34,869 nucleotides of DNA from Ruminococcus sp. Phil15 (GCA_001940995.1 MSHC01000026.1:1-34869); one strand, 5' to 3'; positions 23,527 through 34,099 are shown, counted from the stretch's first letter. Numbers and translations are program-made. The notes: generated from the letters alone by a model not told the origin.

Positions 23527-26199
23527 ATGAAGAATGTGATTGATCTGAGCGGAAGCTGGGATTTCCGCTTTGTAAACGGTAAGGATATGAGCGAAAGCTT
23601 TAACGATACCATTGTCCTCCCCGACACAACCTCCCACGCAAGAAAAGGAAGAGTCAACGAGGAGTCGGAGGTCGGTTGCCTTACCGATACATATAAATTT
23701 GAAGGCGAGGCGGCGTTCAGAAAATTCGTTACCCTCGCAAAAGCGGAAAACGGCGAAACCGCATTTCTGCGGCTTGAGCGAACAAGAATTACCAAGCTTT
23801 ATGTGGACGGCGATTATGTCGGCACTCGTGACAGCCTCTGCACTTCGCATAGCTATGACATAACAAAATTCTGTGACGGACATAAGCATGAAATTACCGT
23901 TTTTGTTTCAAATGTCGGCTATAAGACAAGAGGGGGACACATGACTTCGCCGGATACCCAGACGAACTGGCTTGGTATCACGGGAAAAATCGAGGTCAGG
24001 TATTTCGGTAAGTCCTATGCCGCAAATGTGAAAGTGTCCTCGGACGAAGATGCATTCTTCGTGAACTGCGATATAGTCGGCAGCTGCGACAGGGTAAAGG
24101 TGTCTGCCACCTGCAAAAACAGCAGTGCAGAAGTAACCGCTGCGGTTGAGAGCGGCAAAGTATCCTGCAAGCTCGATATGTCCGAAAGTCCGCAGAAATG
24201 GAGCGAGTTTGAAAGAAATCTCTATGACATAAAAATCGACACAGGCGACGATGTCTGCGGGGTAAAAGCAGGACTTAAAAGCTTTAAGGCAAACGGCGAT
24301 AAGTTCTATATAAACGGCAGAAAAACCTTTCTGCGCGGCAAGCACGACGGGCTTATCTTTCCGCTCACAGGCTATGCACCGACCGACGTCGAGTCGTGGG
24401 TCAAGGTTATGGAAACATCAAAAAGCTACGGTATAAATCACTACCGCTTCCATACCTGCTGTCCTCCCGACGCCGCCTTTGAGGCAGCCGATATAGTGGG
24501 CATATATATGGAGCCTGAGCTTCCGTTCTGGGGTACTATTGCGTCCATAGACGACAAGGAGTGTAATGTCGAGGAGCAGGAATACCTCATAAGCGAGGGC
24601 AAAGCAATCCTCAATGAATTTGGCAATCACCCGTCTTTCTGTATGATGTCAATGGGCAATGAGCTGTGGGGAAGCCGTGAGCGAATCAATGAAATAATGA
24701 GTGAGCTTAAATCCGCCGACTCAAGACCGCTCTATACCGAAGGCTCGAACACGTTCCAGTTTATGCCCGATGTAGTCGAGTGCGATGATTTCTTCTGCGG
24801 CGTAAGGCTTTCAAGAGAAAGGCTTATCCGTGGCTCTTATGCCATGTGCGACGCACCTTTGGGTCACGTCCAGGTCGCAGAGCCGTCAACGATGAAATCC
24901 TACGACGCAATAGAGGGTAAGCTTCCGGCAGGCGGAGATATGAAGATAAACGACGACGGCACAATCAGTATCCAGTACGGAACAGGCGTAAAACGTGTAA
25001 AAGCAAGCGAGATAACAGACGGCTTTTTCCCGAAAATTCCGATTGTCACCCACGAGATCGGTCAGTATGAAACATACCCGAATTTCAAGGAAATAGAAAA
25101 GTATACAGGTTCTATAAAGGCAAAGAACTTTGAGAAGTTCAAAGAAAGACTCAGAAAGAAAGGCCTTTTGAGTTTAGCAGACGACTATTTCAGAGCAAGC
25201 GGAAAGCTAGCTATGGACTGCTATAAAGAGGAGCTTGAAGCGGTCCTGCGTTCAAAGCTTTTGGCAGGCTGTCAGATTTTGGATATTCAGGACTTTTCGG
25301 GTCAAGGAACGGCTCTGGTCGGCGTTCTGGACGCATTTATGGACAACAAGGGCATCATCTCCGACAGCGAGTGGAGAGAGTTTTGCTCCGAAACGGTAAT
25401 CCTCGCAAGATTTGAAAAGTACGTCTATGAAAAAGGCGAAAGCTTCACCGCAAGGCTTGAAATAACCGATTTTTCGGATAAGACCCTCGCAGGTAAGACC
25501 TTACGCTGGTCGCTCGGAAAAAACTGCGGAGAATTTGTGATCCCGCAGTATGAAAACTACTGCGACGTCGGCGCAATCGAAACAGTCGTAGCCTGCGACG
25601 ACTTCGGAAAGCTAACCCTGTCGCTCTCGGTTGACGGTGCAGATGTCAGAAACCACTACGACCTGAGAGTCGTAAGAACCGTAAAGAGCGTAAGCTTTGA
25701 CGGCTGTACAGTTACCGATAAGCTTGACGATAACGCAATGAAAGCGTTGTCCGAGGGTAGAAAAGTGCTTCTTATAAATGCTCCGTCAAAGGATAACAGC
25801 ATCGAGGGCTTCTACTGCCAGGATTTCTGGTGCTTCCCGATGTTCCGTACTATCTCAGAGTCGATGGGCAGGGAAGTGCCTGTCGGAACGATGGGACTGC
25901 TTATAGACAATAACCACCCCGCACTGAACGGCTTTGAAAGCGAATACTACTCAACTCCGCAATGGTGGAAAGCGGTTATGAATTCAAGAAGCGAAATTAT
26001 AGACGATAACGCCGAGGGTAAAAAAGTCATAGTCCGCACAATCGACAACTTCGAGCGCAACCATAACCTCGCACTTATCTACGAGTATGAATTAAACGGC
26101 GGCACGGTCGTTGTATGCAACGTTGACTTGCAGAAGATTCAGGACTCGCCTGAGGGCAGAGCGCTTGCTAAGTCGCTTGCCGATTATGTAAGAGCATAA
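23527..26199 (+). CDS. Glycoside hydrolase family 2-type enzyme, cytoplasmic
   Basis: A protein of 890 residues from the ATG at 23527, nine bases after AAGGA; an ATG two codons earlier (23521) is also possible. There is no signal peptide. The order of domains is that of GH2: a sugar-binding jelly-roll (about 5-160, with LSGSWDFRF and NWLGITGKIEV), an immunoglobulin-like domain (about 165-255), and a TIM barrel (about 260-650) opening with FYINGRKTFLRGKHDG. The likely acid/base is E379 in MGNELWG and the likely nucleophile E510 in THEIGQYE. The C-terminal 240 residues are beta-rich. GH2 members cleave beta-galactosides, glucuronides, mannosides or arabinosides; the exact substrate cannot be told. 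It should act on oligosaccharides after uptake. Confidence 0.88.
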   Translation: MKNVIDLSGSWDFRFVNGKDMSESFNDTIVLPDTTSHARKGRVNEESEVGCLTDTYKFEGEAAFRKFVTLAKAENGETAFLRLERTRITKLYVDGDYVGTRDSLCTSHSYDITKFCDGHKHEITVFVSNVGYKTRGGHMTSPDTQTNWLGITGKIEVRYFGKSYAANVKVSSDEDAFFVNCDIVGSCDRVKVSATCKNSSAEVTAAVESGKVSCKLDMSESPQKWSEFERNLYDIKIDTGDDVCGVKAGLKSFKANGDKFYINGRKTFLRGKHDGLIFPLTGYAPTDVESWVKVMETSKSYGINHYRFHTCCPPDAAFEAADIVGIYMEPELPFWGTIASIDDKECNVEEQEYLISEGKAILNEFGNHPSFCMMSMGNELWGSRERINEIMSELKSADSRPLYTEGSNTFQFMPDVVECDDFFCGVRLSRERLIRGSYAMCDAPLGHVQVAEPSTMKSYDAIEGKLPAGGDMKINDDGTISIQYGTGVKRVKASEITDGFFPKIPIVTHEIGQYETYPNFKEIEKYTGSIKAKNFEKFKERLRKKGLLSLADDYFRASGKLAMDCYKEELEAVLRSKLLAGCQILDIQDFSGQGTALVGVLDAFMDNKGIISDSEWREFCSETVILARFEKYVYEKGESFTARLEITDFSDKTLAGKTLRWSLGKNCGEFVIPQYENYCDVGAIETVVACDDFGKLTLSLSVDGADVRNHYDLRVVRTVKSVSFDGCTVTDKLDDNAMKALSEGRKVLLINAPSKDNSIEGFYCQDFWCFPMFRTISESMGREVPVGTMGLLIDNNHPALNGFESEYYSTPQWWKAVMNSRSEIIDDNAEGKKVIVRTIDNFERNHNLALIYEYELNGGTVVVCNVDLQKIQDSPEGRALAKSLADYVRA

Positions 26200-26214
26200 C
26201 TTTAAGGTAAAAAC

Positions 26215-26253
26215 AAATCGGAATTCAGCACGAGTCTGAGTTCCGATTTTTAT
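26215..26253. terminator. Bidirectional terminator between the GH2 and htrA-like genes
   Basis: AAATCGGAATTCAG (26215-26228) and CTGAGTTCCGATTT (26236-26249) pair with one G-U pair and are flanked by T on the plus strand; the A-rich left flank gives T on the minus strand. Confidence 0.88.
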
Positions 26254-26257
26254 TTTG

Positions 26258-27595
26258 CTATTCTTCTGTAAATCCGTCGGTCGCAGATGTGTCCTCTCCG
26301 AGAATGAACGAAATCTCAAATACCTCTTCGATTATTTCCCCGTCTGCGGATATTCTCGTAACAATTGCCGCCGCAGTGTCGCCGGGCTTCGCACCCTCCA
26401 GCGCTTCGTCAACTGTCGATAGGTCGTACACCTCTTTACCGTTAATTTGCGTGATGAAATCGCCTGTTCTAAGCTCCGTGTTTGAAATGTCGCTGTCCTC
26501 GCTTATTTCTACAATAAGAAGTCCTGAGCAGGGATATTCGTACATTTTGGCGGTAAGCGGAGAAATCCCCCTGAATGTTATACCGACCTTGACGCCTCCC
26601 GTTACGATTCCGTTTTCGATAAGCTGTTCGATAATCGGCTTTGCTTCGTTGGTCGTAATTGCAAAGCCAATGCTGTCGTAAAGCGCAGAGTTAAGCTTTG
26701 ACGAGGTAATGCCGATAACCTGACCCCACATATTAAGGAGCGCACCGCCCGAGTTTCCATGGTTTATTGCAGCGTCAACCTGTATGCAGTCAACCTCACG
26801 CATTCCCTCGGCAACCTTAATGCTTCTTTTTATTCCCGAAACAATGCCCTTGGTTACACTTCCGTAAAGTCCGGCAGGGCTTCCGATAGCGACTACCTCA
26901 TCTCCGACCGATACGCTGTCCGAGTCGCAGAACTGAGCAGGAGAAAGTCCGCTTGCCGCAATCTTAATAACTGCAATGTCTGATTTAGGGTCGCTTCCGA
27001 CAAGCTGTGCGTTGTACATGGTGTCGTCGTAGAGAATTACCATAAATCTTGTAGTTTCGGGGTCGCCGTCAACAACGTGTGCATTTGTAACAATGTATCC
27101 GTCCTCTGAAATGATGATGCCCGAACCCTGCGACGTGCCGGTCGAGCCGGTAAGAGTACCCATATTTATCTCTGTCGAGTAGTTTACAATCGACACAACA
27201 GACGGACCTATTGCCTTTGCGACACCTTCCGCCGTGTATCTGCCGTCCGGCTGATAATACTTATTTTCAAGCTGCGGCGTGTCATAAATCGGAAGCGTAA
27301 AGCTGTGCCTGTTGTCCCCCGAAAGGAAGTTTGAGAGCCAGCCCTTTCCGAGAACCGCCGTCGTCATCATAAGCGCCAAAACAGCGGTTGTCATAAGCAG
27401 CAGAAAGAGTATTGCAAAAAATCTGCCGACACTTCTTTTCTGTCTCTTGTAGGGGATAGACTCTCCCCAGAAAACCGTCTTTGAAACGTTTGAAGTGCCG
27501 GTGCTTTCTTTGTTTTCCTCATTGAGGTCAACAGCCTTTTTAGCCTCACGGTAACAGTTTCTCGTTGTTTCTATCTGTTTATCAAAAAAGTCCAT
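26258..27595 (-). CDS. HtrA/DegP-like membrane-anchored serine protease
   Basis: A 445-residue protein from the ATG at 27595. It has a cytoplasmic N-terminus of about 55 residues, one membrane helix (about 57-83), then an exported trypsin-like domain with H173 in TNAHVV, D206 in SDIAVIKI and S282 in GNSGGALL, and a C-terminal PDZ domain (about 330-440, with SGLLIVEI and TGDFITQINGKEV). Such proteases degrade or refold misfolded proteins outside the membrane. It starts 11 bases after the stop of a histidine kinase gene and is the third gene of a regulator-kinase-protease operon, which recalls CssRS control of htrA in B. subtilis (analogy only). Confidence 0.94.
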   Translation of the reverse strand: MDFFDKQIETTRNCYREAKKAVDLNEENKESTGTSNVSKTVFWGESIPYKRQKRSVGRFFAILFLLLMTTAVLALMMTTAVLGKGWLSNFLSGDNRHSFTLPIYDTPQLENKYYQPDGRYTAEGVAKAIGPSVVSIVNYSTEINMGTLTGSTGTSQGSGIIISEDGYIVTNAHVVDGDPETTRFMVILYDDTMYNAQLVGSDPKSDIAVIKIAASGLSPAQFCDSDSVSVGDEVVAIGSPAGLYGSVTKGIVSGIKRSIKVAEGMREVDCIQVDAAINHGNSGGALLNMWGQVIGITSSKLNSALYDSIGFAITTNEAKPIIEQLIENGIVTGGVKVGITFRGISPLTAKMYEYPCSGLLIVEISEDSDISNTELRTGDFITQINGKEVYDLSTVDEALEGAKPGDTAAAIVTRISADGEIIEEVFEISFILGEDTSATDGFTEE

Positions 27596-27606
27596 ACCGA
27601 TTAGGG

Positions 27607-29061
27607 TCACTCCTTGTCAATTCTTTGATTTGGAAGCGTGAAAACAAACTCGGTGTATTCGCCCTTGACGCTTCTTACCATAATGTTACCGCCGTGAAGC
27701 TTGACTATAGAACGTACAATGTTAAGACCGAGTCCAACGCCGCTCTTGTCCTTTCCCCTCGATTCGTCAGACTTGTAAAATCTGTCGAATACCAGAGGAA
27801 GCTCCTTTTCAGAAAGCCCCTCGCCGCTGTTCTTTATCGAAACCGCAGTGAACTTGTCGTGCGCAGTAAATCCGAATTCAATGTATCCTCCCTTGTCAAC
27901 AAACTTGATAGCGTTTTCAAGAAGATTGTAGATTACCTGATGCACAAGGTCGTTGTCTGCGCATACAGTAACTCTGTCCACGTCAAGACCTCTTATGTCA
28001 ATGTTCTTTTCCTCAAGTCTTGATTCAAATGTAACAAGCGTGTCAACAATAGGCTCAATAAGACTGAAGCTCTGTAAATTCAGCTCCATGCTGCCCGATT
28101 CGATTTTTGCAAGATTGAGCATACTCCTTACAAGTCTTGTAAGTCGCTGCACCTCGGTAGATATAATCCTCAGATACTTCTTTTCCTCCGATTTTGGAAT
28201 CGTTCCGTCAAGAATACCGTCAACGAATCCGCCAATCGAGGTCATAGGAGTCCTCAGCTCGTGGGATACGTTCGCAACAAAGCTGCTTCTCATCTTGTCG
28301 TAAGCGCCGAGTGACTCTGACATATCGTTAAACGCCTTGCCGAGTATGTCAAACTCTGTTGTGTTATATTCGGGTACGCTCTTTGAAAAGTTGCCCTCGC
28401 CGATGATTTTCGCCGTCTGAGCAAGCTCCTTGATAGGCGCAGTAAGCCTCATCGTTGCAATGTATACAATGACGAGAGCCGCAGCAAGTACAAATACCAT
28501 GGACAGGAGGAATATCTGCATTATGTTCCAGATGTAATCGTCCTGCTCCGAAAGCGTGATAGAGCCGAACATATAGTAGGTTTCGTCACCGTAGGTAAAC
28601 GAAGCGCCGTATGTGTGCATTTCTTCCTCAAAAAATCCGCCAAGATTTGTATTGAAGTAATTGCCGCCTGAAGCGTCGGCAAGAACATCGCCCGAAAGTC
28701 TGCCGTGAGATTCGTGTCCGTCCGTGCAGAGAATAATATCTCCGTTATCGTCCGAGATAAAGAATTGACCGCCTACCGACTGTGAGTGGCTCTTGATAAC
28801 TTCCATAACCTCAGGGCTGTCTATAATCATATCAATAGAAGCGCCGGACGTACCTGCAAGATTGCCGGCAAGTATGTCAATTGACTCAACAGCCTCCTGA
28901 CAAGCGTCCGAAACATTAGACTCCAGAAGGTCACGCTTTTCAGCGATAAAGTATTGAGAAGAAACAAGCAGTAATACTGCACCTAAGCATATAAAGCTTA
29001 CCAGTATTACTGCCGCACAGATTATAAAGTACTTAAAAAATATGCTTTTGGTATCCCGCAT
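27607..29061 (-). CDS. Membrane sensor histidine kinase with HAMP domain
   Basis: A 484-residue kinase with membrane helices at about 10-36 and 181-203 enclosing an extracellular sensor of about 140 residues. A HAMP domain (about 203-256) and the phosphotransfer helix with H267 in VSHELRTPMTS follow. The ATPase domain is complete: N383 in LLENAIKF, G1 NSGEGL at 411-416, F-box VFDRFYKSDES, and G2 GVGLGLNIV at 441-449. Its start overlaps the stop of the regulator gene by one base (TAATG), and htrA follows. The pair probably senses envelope or secretion stress (inference from htrA). Confidence 0.95.
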   Translation of the reverse strand: MRDTKSIFFKYFIICAAVILVSFICLGAVLLLVSSQYFIAEKRDLLESNVSDACQEAVESIDILAGNLAGTSGASIDMIIDSPEVMEVIKSHSQSVGGQFFISDDNGDIILCTDGHESHGRLSGDVLADASGGNYFNTNLGGFFEEEMHTYGASFTYGDETYYMFGSITLSEQDDYIWNIMQIFLLSMVFVLAAALVIVYIATMRLTAPIKELAQTAKIIGEGNFSKSVPEYNTTEFDILGKAFNDMSESLGAYDKMRSSFVANVSHELRTPMTSIGGFVDGILDGTIPKSEEKKYLRIISTEVQRLTRLVRSMLNLAKIESGSMELNLQSFSLIEPIVDTLVTFESRLEEKNIDIRGLDVDRVTVCADNDLVHQVIYNLLENAIKFVDKGGYIEFGFTAHDKFTAVSIKNSGEGLSEKELPLVFDRFYKSDESRGKDKSGVGLGLNIVRSIVKLHGGNIMVRSVKGEYTEFVFTLPNQRIDKE

Positions 29062-29756
29062 TATTCCTCGTTTACCTCAAATTTGTAACCAACGCCCCAG
29101 ACCGTCTTGAGCGCCCATTTGTCAGAAACATTTTCAAGCTTTTCACGAAGCCTTTTAACGTGAACGTCAATGGTTCTTGAGTCGCCGTAGTATTCAAAGC
29201 CCCATACCTCGTCAAGAAGCTGGTCTCTCGTGTATACCCTGTTAGGATTAGAAGCAAGATGGAACAAAAGCTCAAGCTCCTTAGGCGGAGTGTCGAGAAT
29301 TTTGCCGTCAACCTTTAGCTCGTACCTTGTCATATTTACAGAAAGCTTGTCATAACGCACTTCCTTGACTTCAGCCTCTCCCGAACCCATTCCGACTCGC
29401 CTTGTTACAGCCTTGATTCTTGCGATTACTTCCTTAGTGTCGAAAGGCTTTACAATGTAGTCGTCAGCGCCAAGCTCCAGACCCAGCACCTTGTCAAAGG
29501 TTTCTCCCTTAGCTGTAATCATGATTATAGGAACATTGGATTTCTTTCTGATTTCCCTGCACACCTGCCAGCCGTCAAGACTGGGGAGCATAATGTCAAG
29601 AAGCACGATGTCGGGCTTGAGGGCGTTGAACTTAACGACCGCTTCTTCGCCGTCGTGAGAGAGAATAACGCCGTAACCATCCTTTTCGAGATAAAGTCTC
29701 AGAAGCTCGCAGATGTTCTTGTCATCGTCAACTACAAGTACCTTTCCTAAAGACAT
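29061..29756 (-). CDS. OmpR-family response regulator, partner of the HAMP kinase
   Basis: A 231-residue regulator from the ATG at 29756, with GAAGGG upstream; a TTG further out (29819) lies among non-coding AT-rich DNA. The receiver domain shows D10-D11-D12, the phospho-acceptor D54 in LLDIMLP, then ITAK and IVKPF with the conserved lysine. The winged-helix domain (about 130-228) contains DTPPKELELLFHLASNPNRVYTRDQLLDEVWG, and the recognition-helix part SRTIDVHVKRLREKL. It resembles WalR/PhoP-type regulators. It is the first gene of the operon with the kinase and the HtrA-like protease. Confidence 0.95.
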   Translation of the reverse strand: MSLGKVLVVDDDKNICELLRLYLEKDGYGVILSHDGEEAVVKFNALKPDIVLLDIMLPSLDGWQVCREIRKKSNVPIIMITAKGETFDKVLGLELGADDYIVKPFDTKEVIARIKAVTRRVGMGSGEAEVKEVRYDKLSVNMTRYELKVDGKILDTPPKELELLFHLASNPNRVYTRDQLLDEVWGFEYYGDSRTIDVHVKRLREKLENVSDKWALKTVWGVGYKFEVNEE

Positions 29757-29849
29757 AACGAACAATCCCTTCGTAGTAAAATTTTTATTAACCGTTTCGG
29801 TTTGTGAAATTTTGAACAAACCTAGAGCAAATTTTCAATTGATACTTTT

Positions 29850-29855
29850 ATTATA
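29850..29855 (-). promoter_or_regulatory. Probable -10 box of the regulator-kinase-htrA operon
   Basis: On the minus strand, TATAAT preceded by TGT, about 95 bases before the regulator start. No good -35 box is seen at 17 bp (ATAAAC), so an activator may be needed. The 350 bases between the regulator and groES hold only this, a small AACCG-TTT-CGGTT inverted repeat (29790-29802), and the groES control region. Confidence 0.45.
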
Positions 29856-30007
29856 ACAAATTCACAAATGGAGTTTATTAAAATTTTGTAACCTAATGAT
29901 GAATAAAAGGTTAATATTACAGAATTGTGTCGTTGTCAATAAAAAATGTTGATTTGAAGTATGTTTTGTGCTAAATGCCGAAATTATAAGTAAATGACAT
30001 ATATCTC

Positions 30008-30035
30008 TTGAATTTTTTCAAAATGGTGGTAAAAT
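30008..30035 (+). promoter_or_regulatory. Promoter of groES-groEL
   Basis: TTGAAT (30008-30013), 16 bp, TAAAAT (30030-30035) with TGG directly before it. The CIRCE operator begins four bases downstream, over the start site. Confidence 0.65.
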
Positions 30036-30039
30036 ATAT

Positions 30040-30066
30040 TTAGCACTCAAAGAGAAAGAGTGCTAA
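30040..30066 (+). promoter_or_regulatory. CIRCE operator (HrcA binding site)
   Basis: TTAGCACTC, nine bases, GAGTGCTAA: a perfect copy of the CIRCE inverted repeat, which the HrcA repressor binds to shut off chaperone genes under normal conditions. hrcA itself is not in the window. Confidence 0.97.
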
Positions 30067-30096
30067 ACCAAATAAGTTTAAAATTAATATTTATAG

Positions 30097-30381
<285 letters not shown>

Positions 30382-30407
30382 CAGGTACATTTTTAATACG
30401 GAGGTAA

Positions 30408-32042
<1,635 letters not shown>

Positions 32043-32104
32043 ACTGCGCATCGCAAATAAATTCAAGGCTCGCAGTTTAGTGGGGCTGATATACAGAATT
32101 ATCA

Positions 32105-32142
32105 CAAAGACACTTTTGATGTTTATGTCAAAAGTGTCTTTG
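32105..32142 (+). terminator. Terminator after groEL
   Basis: CAAAGACACTTTTGA (32105-32119) and TCAAAAGTGTCTTTG (32128-32142) form a perfect 15-bp stem with an 8-base loop. The T tract after it is short. A weaker stem AAACTGCG/CGCAGTTT (32041-32048 and 32072-32079) lies just before it. Confidence 0.75.
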
Positions 32143-32209
32143 CGTTTACGGTGCAGAGCGTATGCTGTAAATCCTTTGCATAAGGCATTGGACAGCCGTG
32201 AATATCGAC

Positions 32210-32250
32210 AAAGAAAAACGGATAGGGCGCTGTGGCTCTACCCGTTTTGT
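32210..32250 (-). terminator. Terminator after the GNAT gene
   Basis: On the minus strand, AAAACGGGTAG (32238-32248) pairs with CTATCCGTTTT (32215-32225) with one G-U pair, followed by T residues. Confidence 0.65.
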
Positions 32251-32273
32251 ACTTCTCATAGATAAATTGGAAG

Positions 32274-32732
32274 TTACAGTGCCATCACATAAATCTGGCA
32301 AGGGTTCCTCTCATCCCATAACGTAGGGAACACTTCAAGCTCCTTAAAGCCCAAAGACATGTAGAACAGATTTGTTTGATCATATTCTTCGTATTTCCCC
32401 ATTTGAACAGTTTTAACCTGCATAAATGAATAACCCATTTCTTTTGCAGCCATTTTCGCACGGTTAAAAAGTTCTTTTCCGATTCCCTTGCGCTGGTATA
32501 ATTTTAAGACGCCCATAACCGCAAGCTCAACCGTATCTTTTCCCGTTTCTTTGAGATACAAAAATCCCAAGTCTTTTTCATTTTCTTCAGCACAAAAGAA
32601 AGTTTTTTTCGCACTGTTGCGGATATATTCTTCTCGTGCCTCCGGGATTCCAAACCATTCAGGTAGTTCTTCCAATATAGTTCTGGTTATATACTTTTTA
32701 TCCTCATCATCTTCTATTTGAATAATTTTCAT
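32274..32732 (-). CDS. GNAT family N-acetyltransferase
   Basis: A 152-residue acetyltransferase from the ATG at 32732, which has GAGGAG ten bases upstream. The acetyl-CoA pyrophosphate-binding motif QRKGIG (80-85) is preceded by the beta strand ELAVMGVLKLY, and the C-terminal NLFYMSLGF (about 122-130) is the usual last helix of the fold. The acceptor is unknown; the family includes enzymes that modify small amines, antibiotics and proteins. It is a single-gene unit with its own promoter and terminator. Confidence 0.9.
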   Translation of the reverse strand: MKIIQIEDDEDKKYITRTILEELPEWFGIPEAREEYIRNSAKKTFFCAEENEKDLGFLYLKETGKDTVELAVMGVLKLYQRKGIGKELFNRAKMAAKEMGYSFMQVKTVQMGKYEEYDQTNLFYMSLGFKELEVFPTLWDERNPCQIYVMAL

Positions 32733-32781
32733 AACAAAAGTTCTCCTCAGCAAATTCCGATTTACCTCTCTAAATATATCC

Positions 32782-32810
32782 ATTATATCACAACCCTACC
32801 GCTTTGTAAA
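32782..32810 (-). promoter_or_regulatory. Promoter of the GNAT gene
   Basis: On the minus strand, TTTACA (32805-32810), 17 bp, TATAAT (32782-32787) with a TGA extension. Confidence 0.8.
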
Positions 32811-33005
32811 TCTTTATATCACCAACGCCCCTTTTAGCTATACCACAAAAGCTCACAGCCTGCACTGTTGTCCGGCCTGCCGTTTGCTCACCGAGAACCA
32901 CCTGCCCGCCCACCGCATATCTGCTTTAAAGTGGTGAATTATCGCCGCTGCCGTCGGAAGTTTTTGTGCGAGTATACAAAAATGCAAAAAAACATCGTCC
33001 GGCGC
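32811..33005. other. Intergenic stretch with a GC-rich block, no gene recognised
   Basis: Between the two divergent promoters lie about 195 bases without a convincing gene. The part at about 32870-32930 is clearly richer in G and C than its AT-rich flanks. A 66-codon open frame starting at 32868 is present, but it has no ribosome binding site and an odd composition (many Arg, Pro and Cys), and it runs through the promoter at 33006-33034. The block could be a decayed gene or an unrecognised small RNA. Confidence 0.4.
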
Positions 33006-33034
33006 TTGCAATTCGCTCCGTATGGTGATATTAT
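33006..33034 (+). promoter_or_regulatory. Promoter of the aldolase-domain gene
   Basis: TTGCAA (33006-33011), 17 bp, TATTAT (33029-33034) preceded by TGA. Transcription should begin near 33041, inside the first copy of the tandem repeat. Confidence 0.75.
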
Positions 33035-33035
33035 A

Positions 33036-33069
33036 TATTTATGGACTTTAACTATTTATGGACTTTAAC
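33036..33069 (+). repeat. Perfect 17-bp tandem repeat at the start of the leader
   Basis: TATTTATGGACTTTAAC occurs twice without a gap or mismatch (33036-33052 and 33053-33069). It begins two bases after the -10 box and covers the predicted start site, so it may be a tandem operator or a recent replication-slippage duplication. Confidence 0.95.
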
Positions 33070-33121
33070 GCATAAAAGCTTAAAAGCGTTGAAGTAATTT
33101 TCTTGAAAGAAGGCATATATT

Positions 33122-34099
33122 ATGGAACGTAAAGGAAGTCTGATGACGTACAGACCCGACATCAAGGTGCTTGATGCAACAATCCGTGACGGAGGACTCG
33201 TAAACAACTTCCGTTTTGACGACGAATTTGTAAAAAAGCTCTACCTTGCCAACCTCAAGGCAGAAGTTGACTATATGGAATTTGGCTATAAGGCTTCAAA
33301 GGATATCTTCAAGGAGGAGGACTACGGCGACTGGAAGTTCTGCAACGAGGACTCTATCAGAAGAATTGTAGGAAATAACGATACGGATATGAAAATCGCC
33401 GTTATGGCAGATGTCGGAAGATGCAATTTAGAGCGTGACCTGCTTCCCAAGTCGGAGAGCGTTATAGATATGGTGAGAATTGCTACCTACATAACGACAA
33501 TGCCCGCCGCAATCGAAATGATTGAATACTGTCATTCGCTCGGCTACGAAACTACCTGCAATATAATGGCAATTTCCAAGGCAAATACGGCGGATATAGA
33601 GGTCGCACTCGAAATGCTGTCAAAGTCGTCGGTTGACGTTATTTACCTTGTAGACAGCTACGGCTCGCTTTTCCCTGAGCAGATTCAGACGCTCACAAAG
33701 CAGTACCTTGCTTGTGCTGAGGACTGCGGAAAGGCTGTCGGTATGCACGCGCACAATAACCAGCAACTTGCATTTGCAAACACGATTGAAGCCTGCTCAA
33801 TGGGCGCAAGCTTCCTCGACGCTACTGTCGGAAGCCTCGGCAGAGGTGCAGGAAACTGTGCAATGGAGCTTCTCTTGGGCTTCCTCAAGAACCCTAAGTA
33901 CAATATAACCCATATTCTCAAGTTCTACGAGGAGTACATTCTCAGCCTCAAGGAACAGGGTGCGGTATGGGGTTACAATGTCGCATACCTCCTCACGGGC
34001 AAAATGAACCTCCACCCATCTTCAGCAATCACATTTACAAAAGAGGGCAGAACAGACTACGCAGAGTTTTACCATAGAATTTTTGATATGGAATGCTAG
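33122..34099 (+). CDS. Aldolase catalytic domain protein (HMG-CoA lyase/DmpG-like)
   Basis: A 325-residue TIM-barrel protein of the HMGL-like family, which also contains 4-hydroxy-2-oxovalerate aldolase, isopropylmalate synthase and homocitrate synthase. The metal and catalytic motif LDATIRDGG spans 17-25 (D18, R22, D23), and the paired histidines H209 and H211 stand in GMHAHNNQQ, followed by the typical DATVGSLGRGAGN. AAAGAAGG lies nine bases upstream of the ATG. No partner such as an aldehyde dehydrogenase or a regulatory LeuA domain is present, so the reaction (aldol cleavage of a 2-keto acid or a related condensation) stays open. It stands alone behind its own promoter. Confidence 0.88.
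   Translation: MERKGSLMTYRPDIKVLDATIRDGGLVNNFRFDDEFVKKLYLANLKAEVDYMEFGYKASKDIFKEEDYGDWKFCNEDSIRRIVGNNDTDMKIAVMADVGRCNLERDLLPKSESVIDMVRIATYITTMPAAIEMIEYCHSLGYETTCNIMAISKANTADIEVALEMLSKSSVDVIYLVDSYGSLFPEQIQTLTKQYLACAEDCGKAVGMHAHNNQQLAFANTIEACSMGASFLDATVGSLGRGAGNCAMELLLGFLKNPKYNITHILKFYEEYILSLKEQGAVWGYNVAYLLTGKMNLHPSSAITFTKEGRTDYAEFYHRIFDMEC

Noticed and set aside
32868-33068. Possible 66-residue gene in the GC-rich intergenic block
   Set aside because: It has no ribosome site, unusual Arg/Pro/Cys content, and it runs through the aldolase promoter and tandem repeat.
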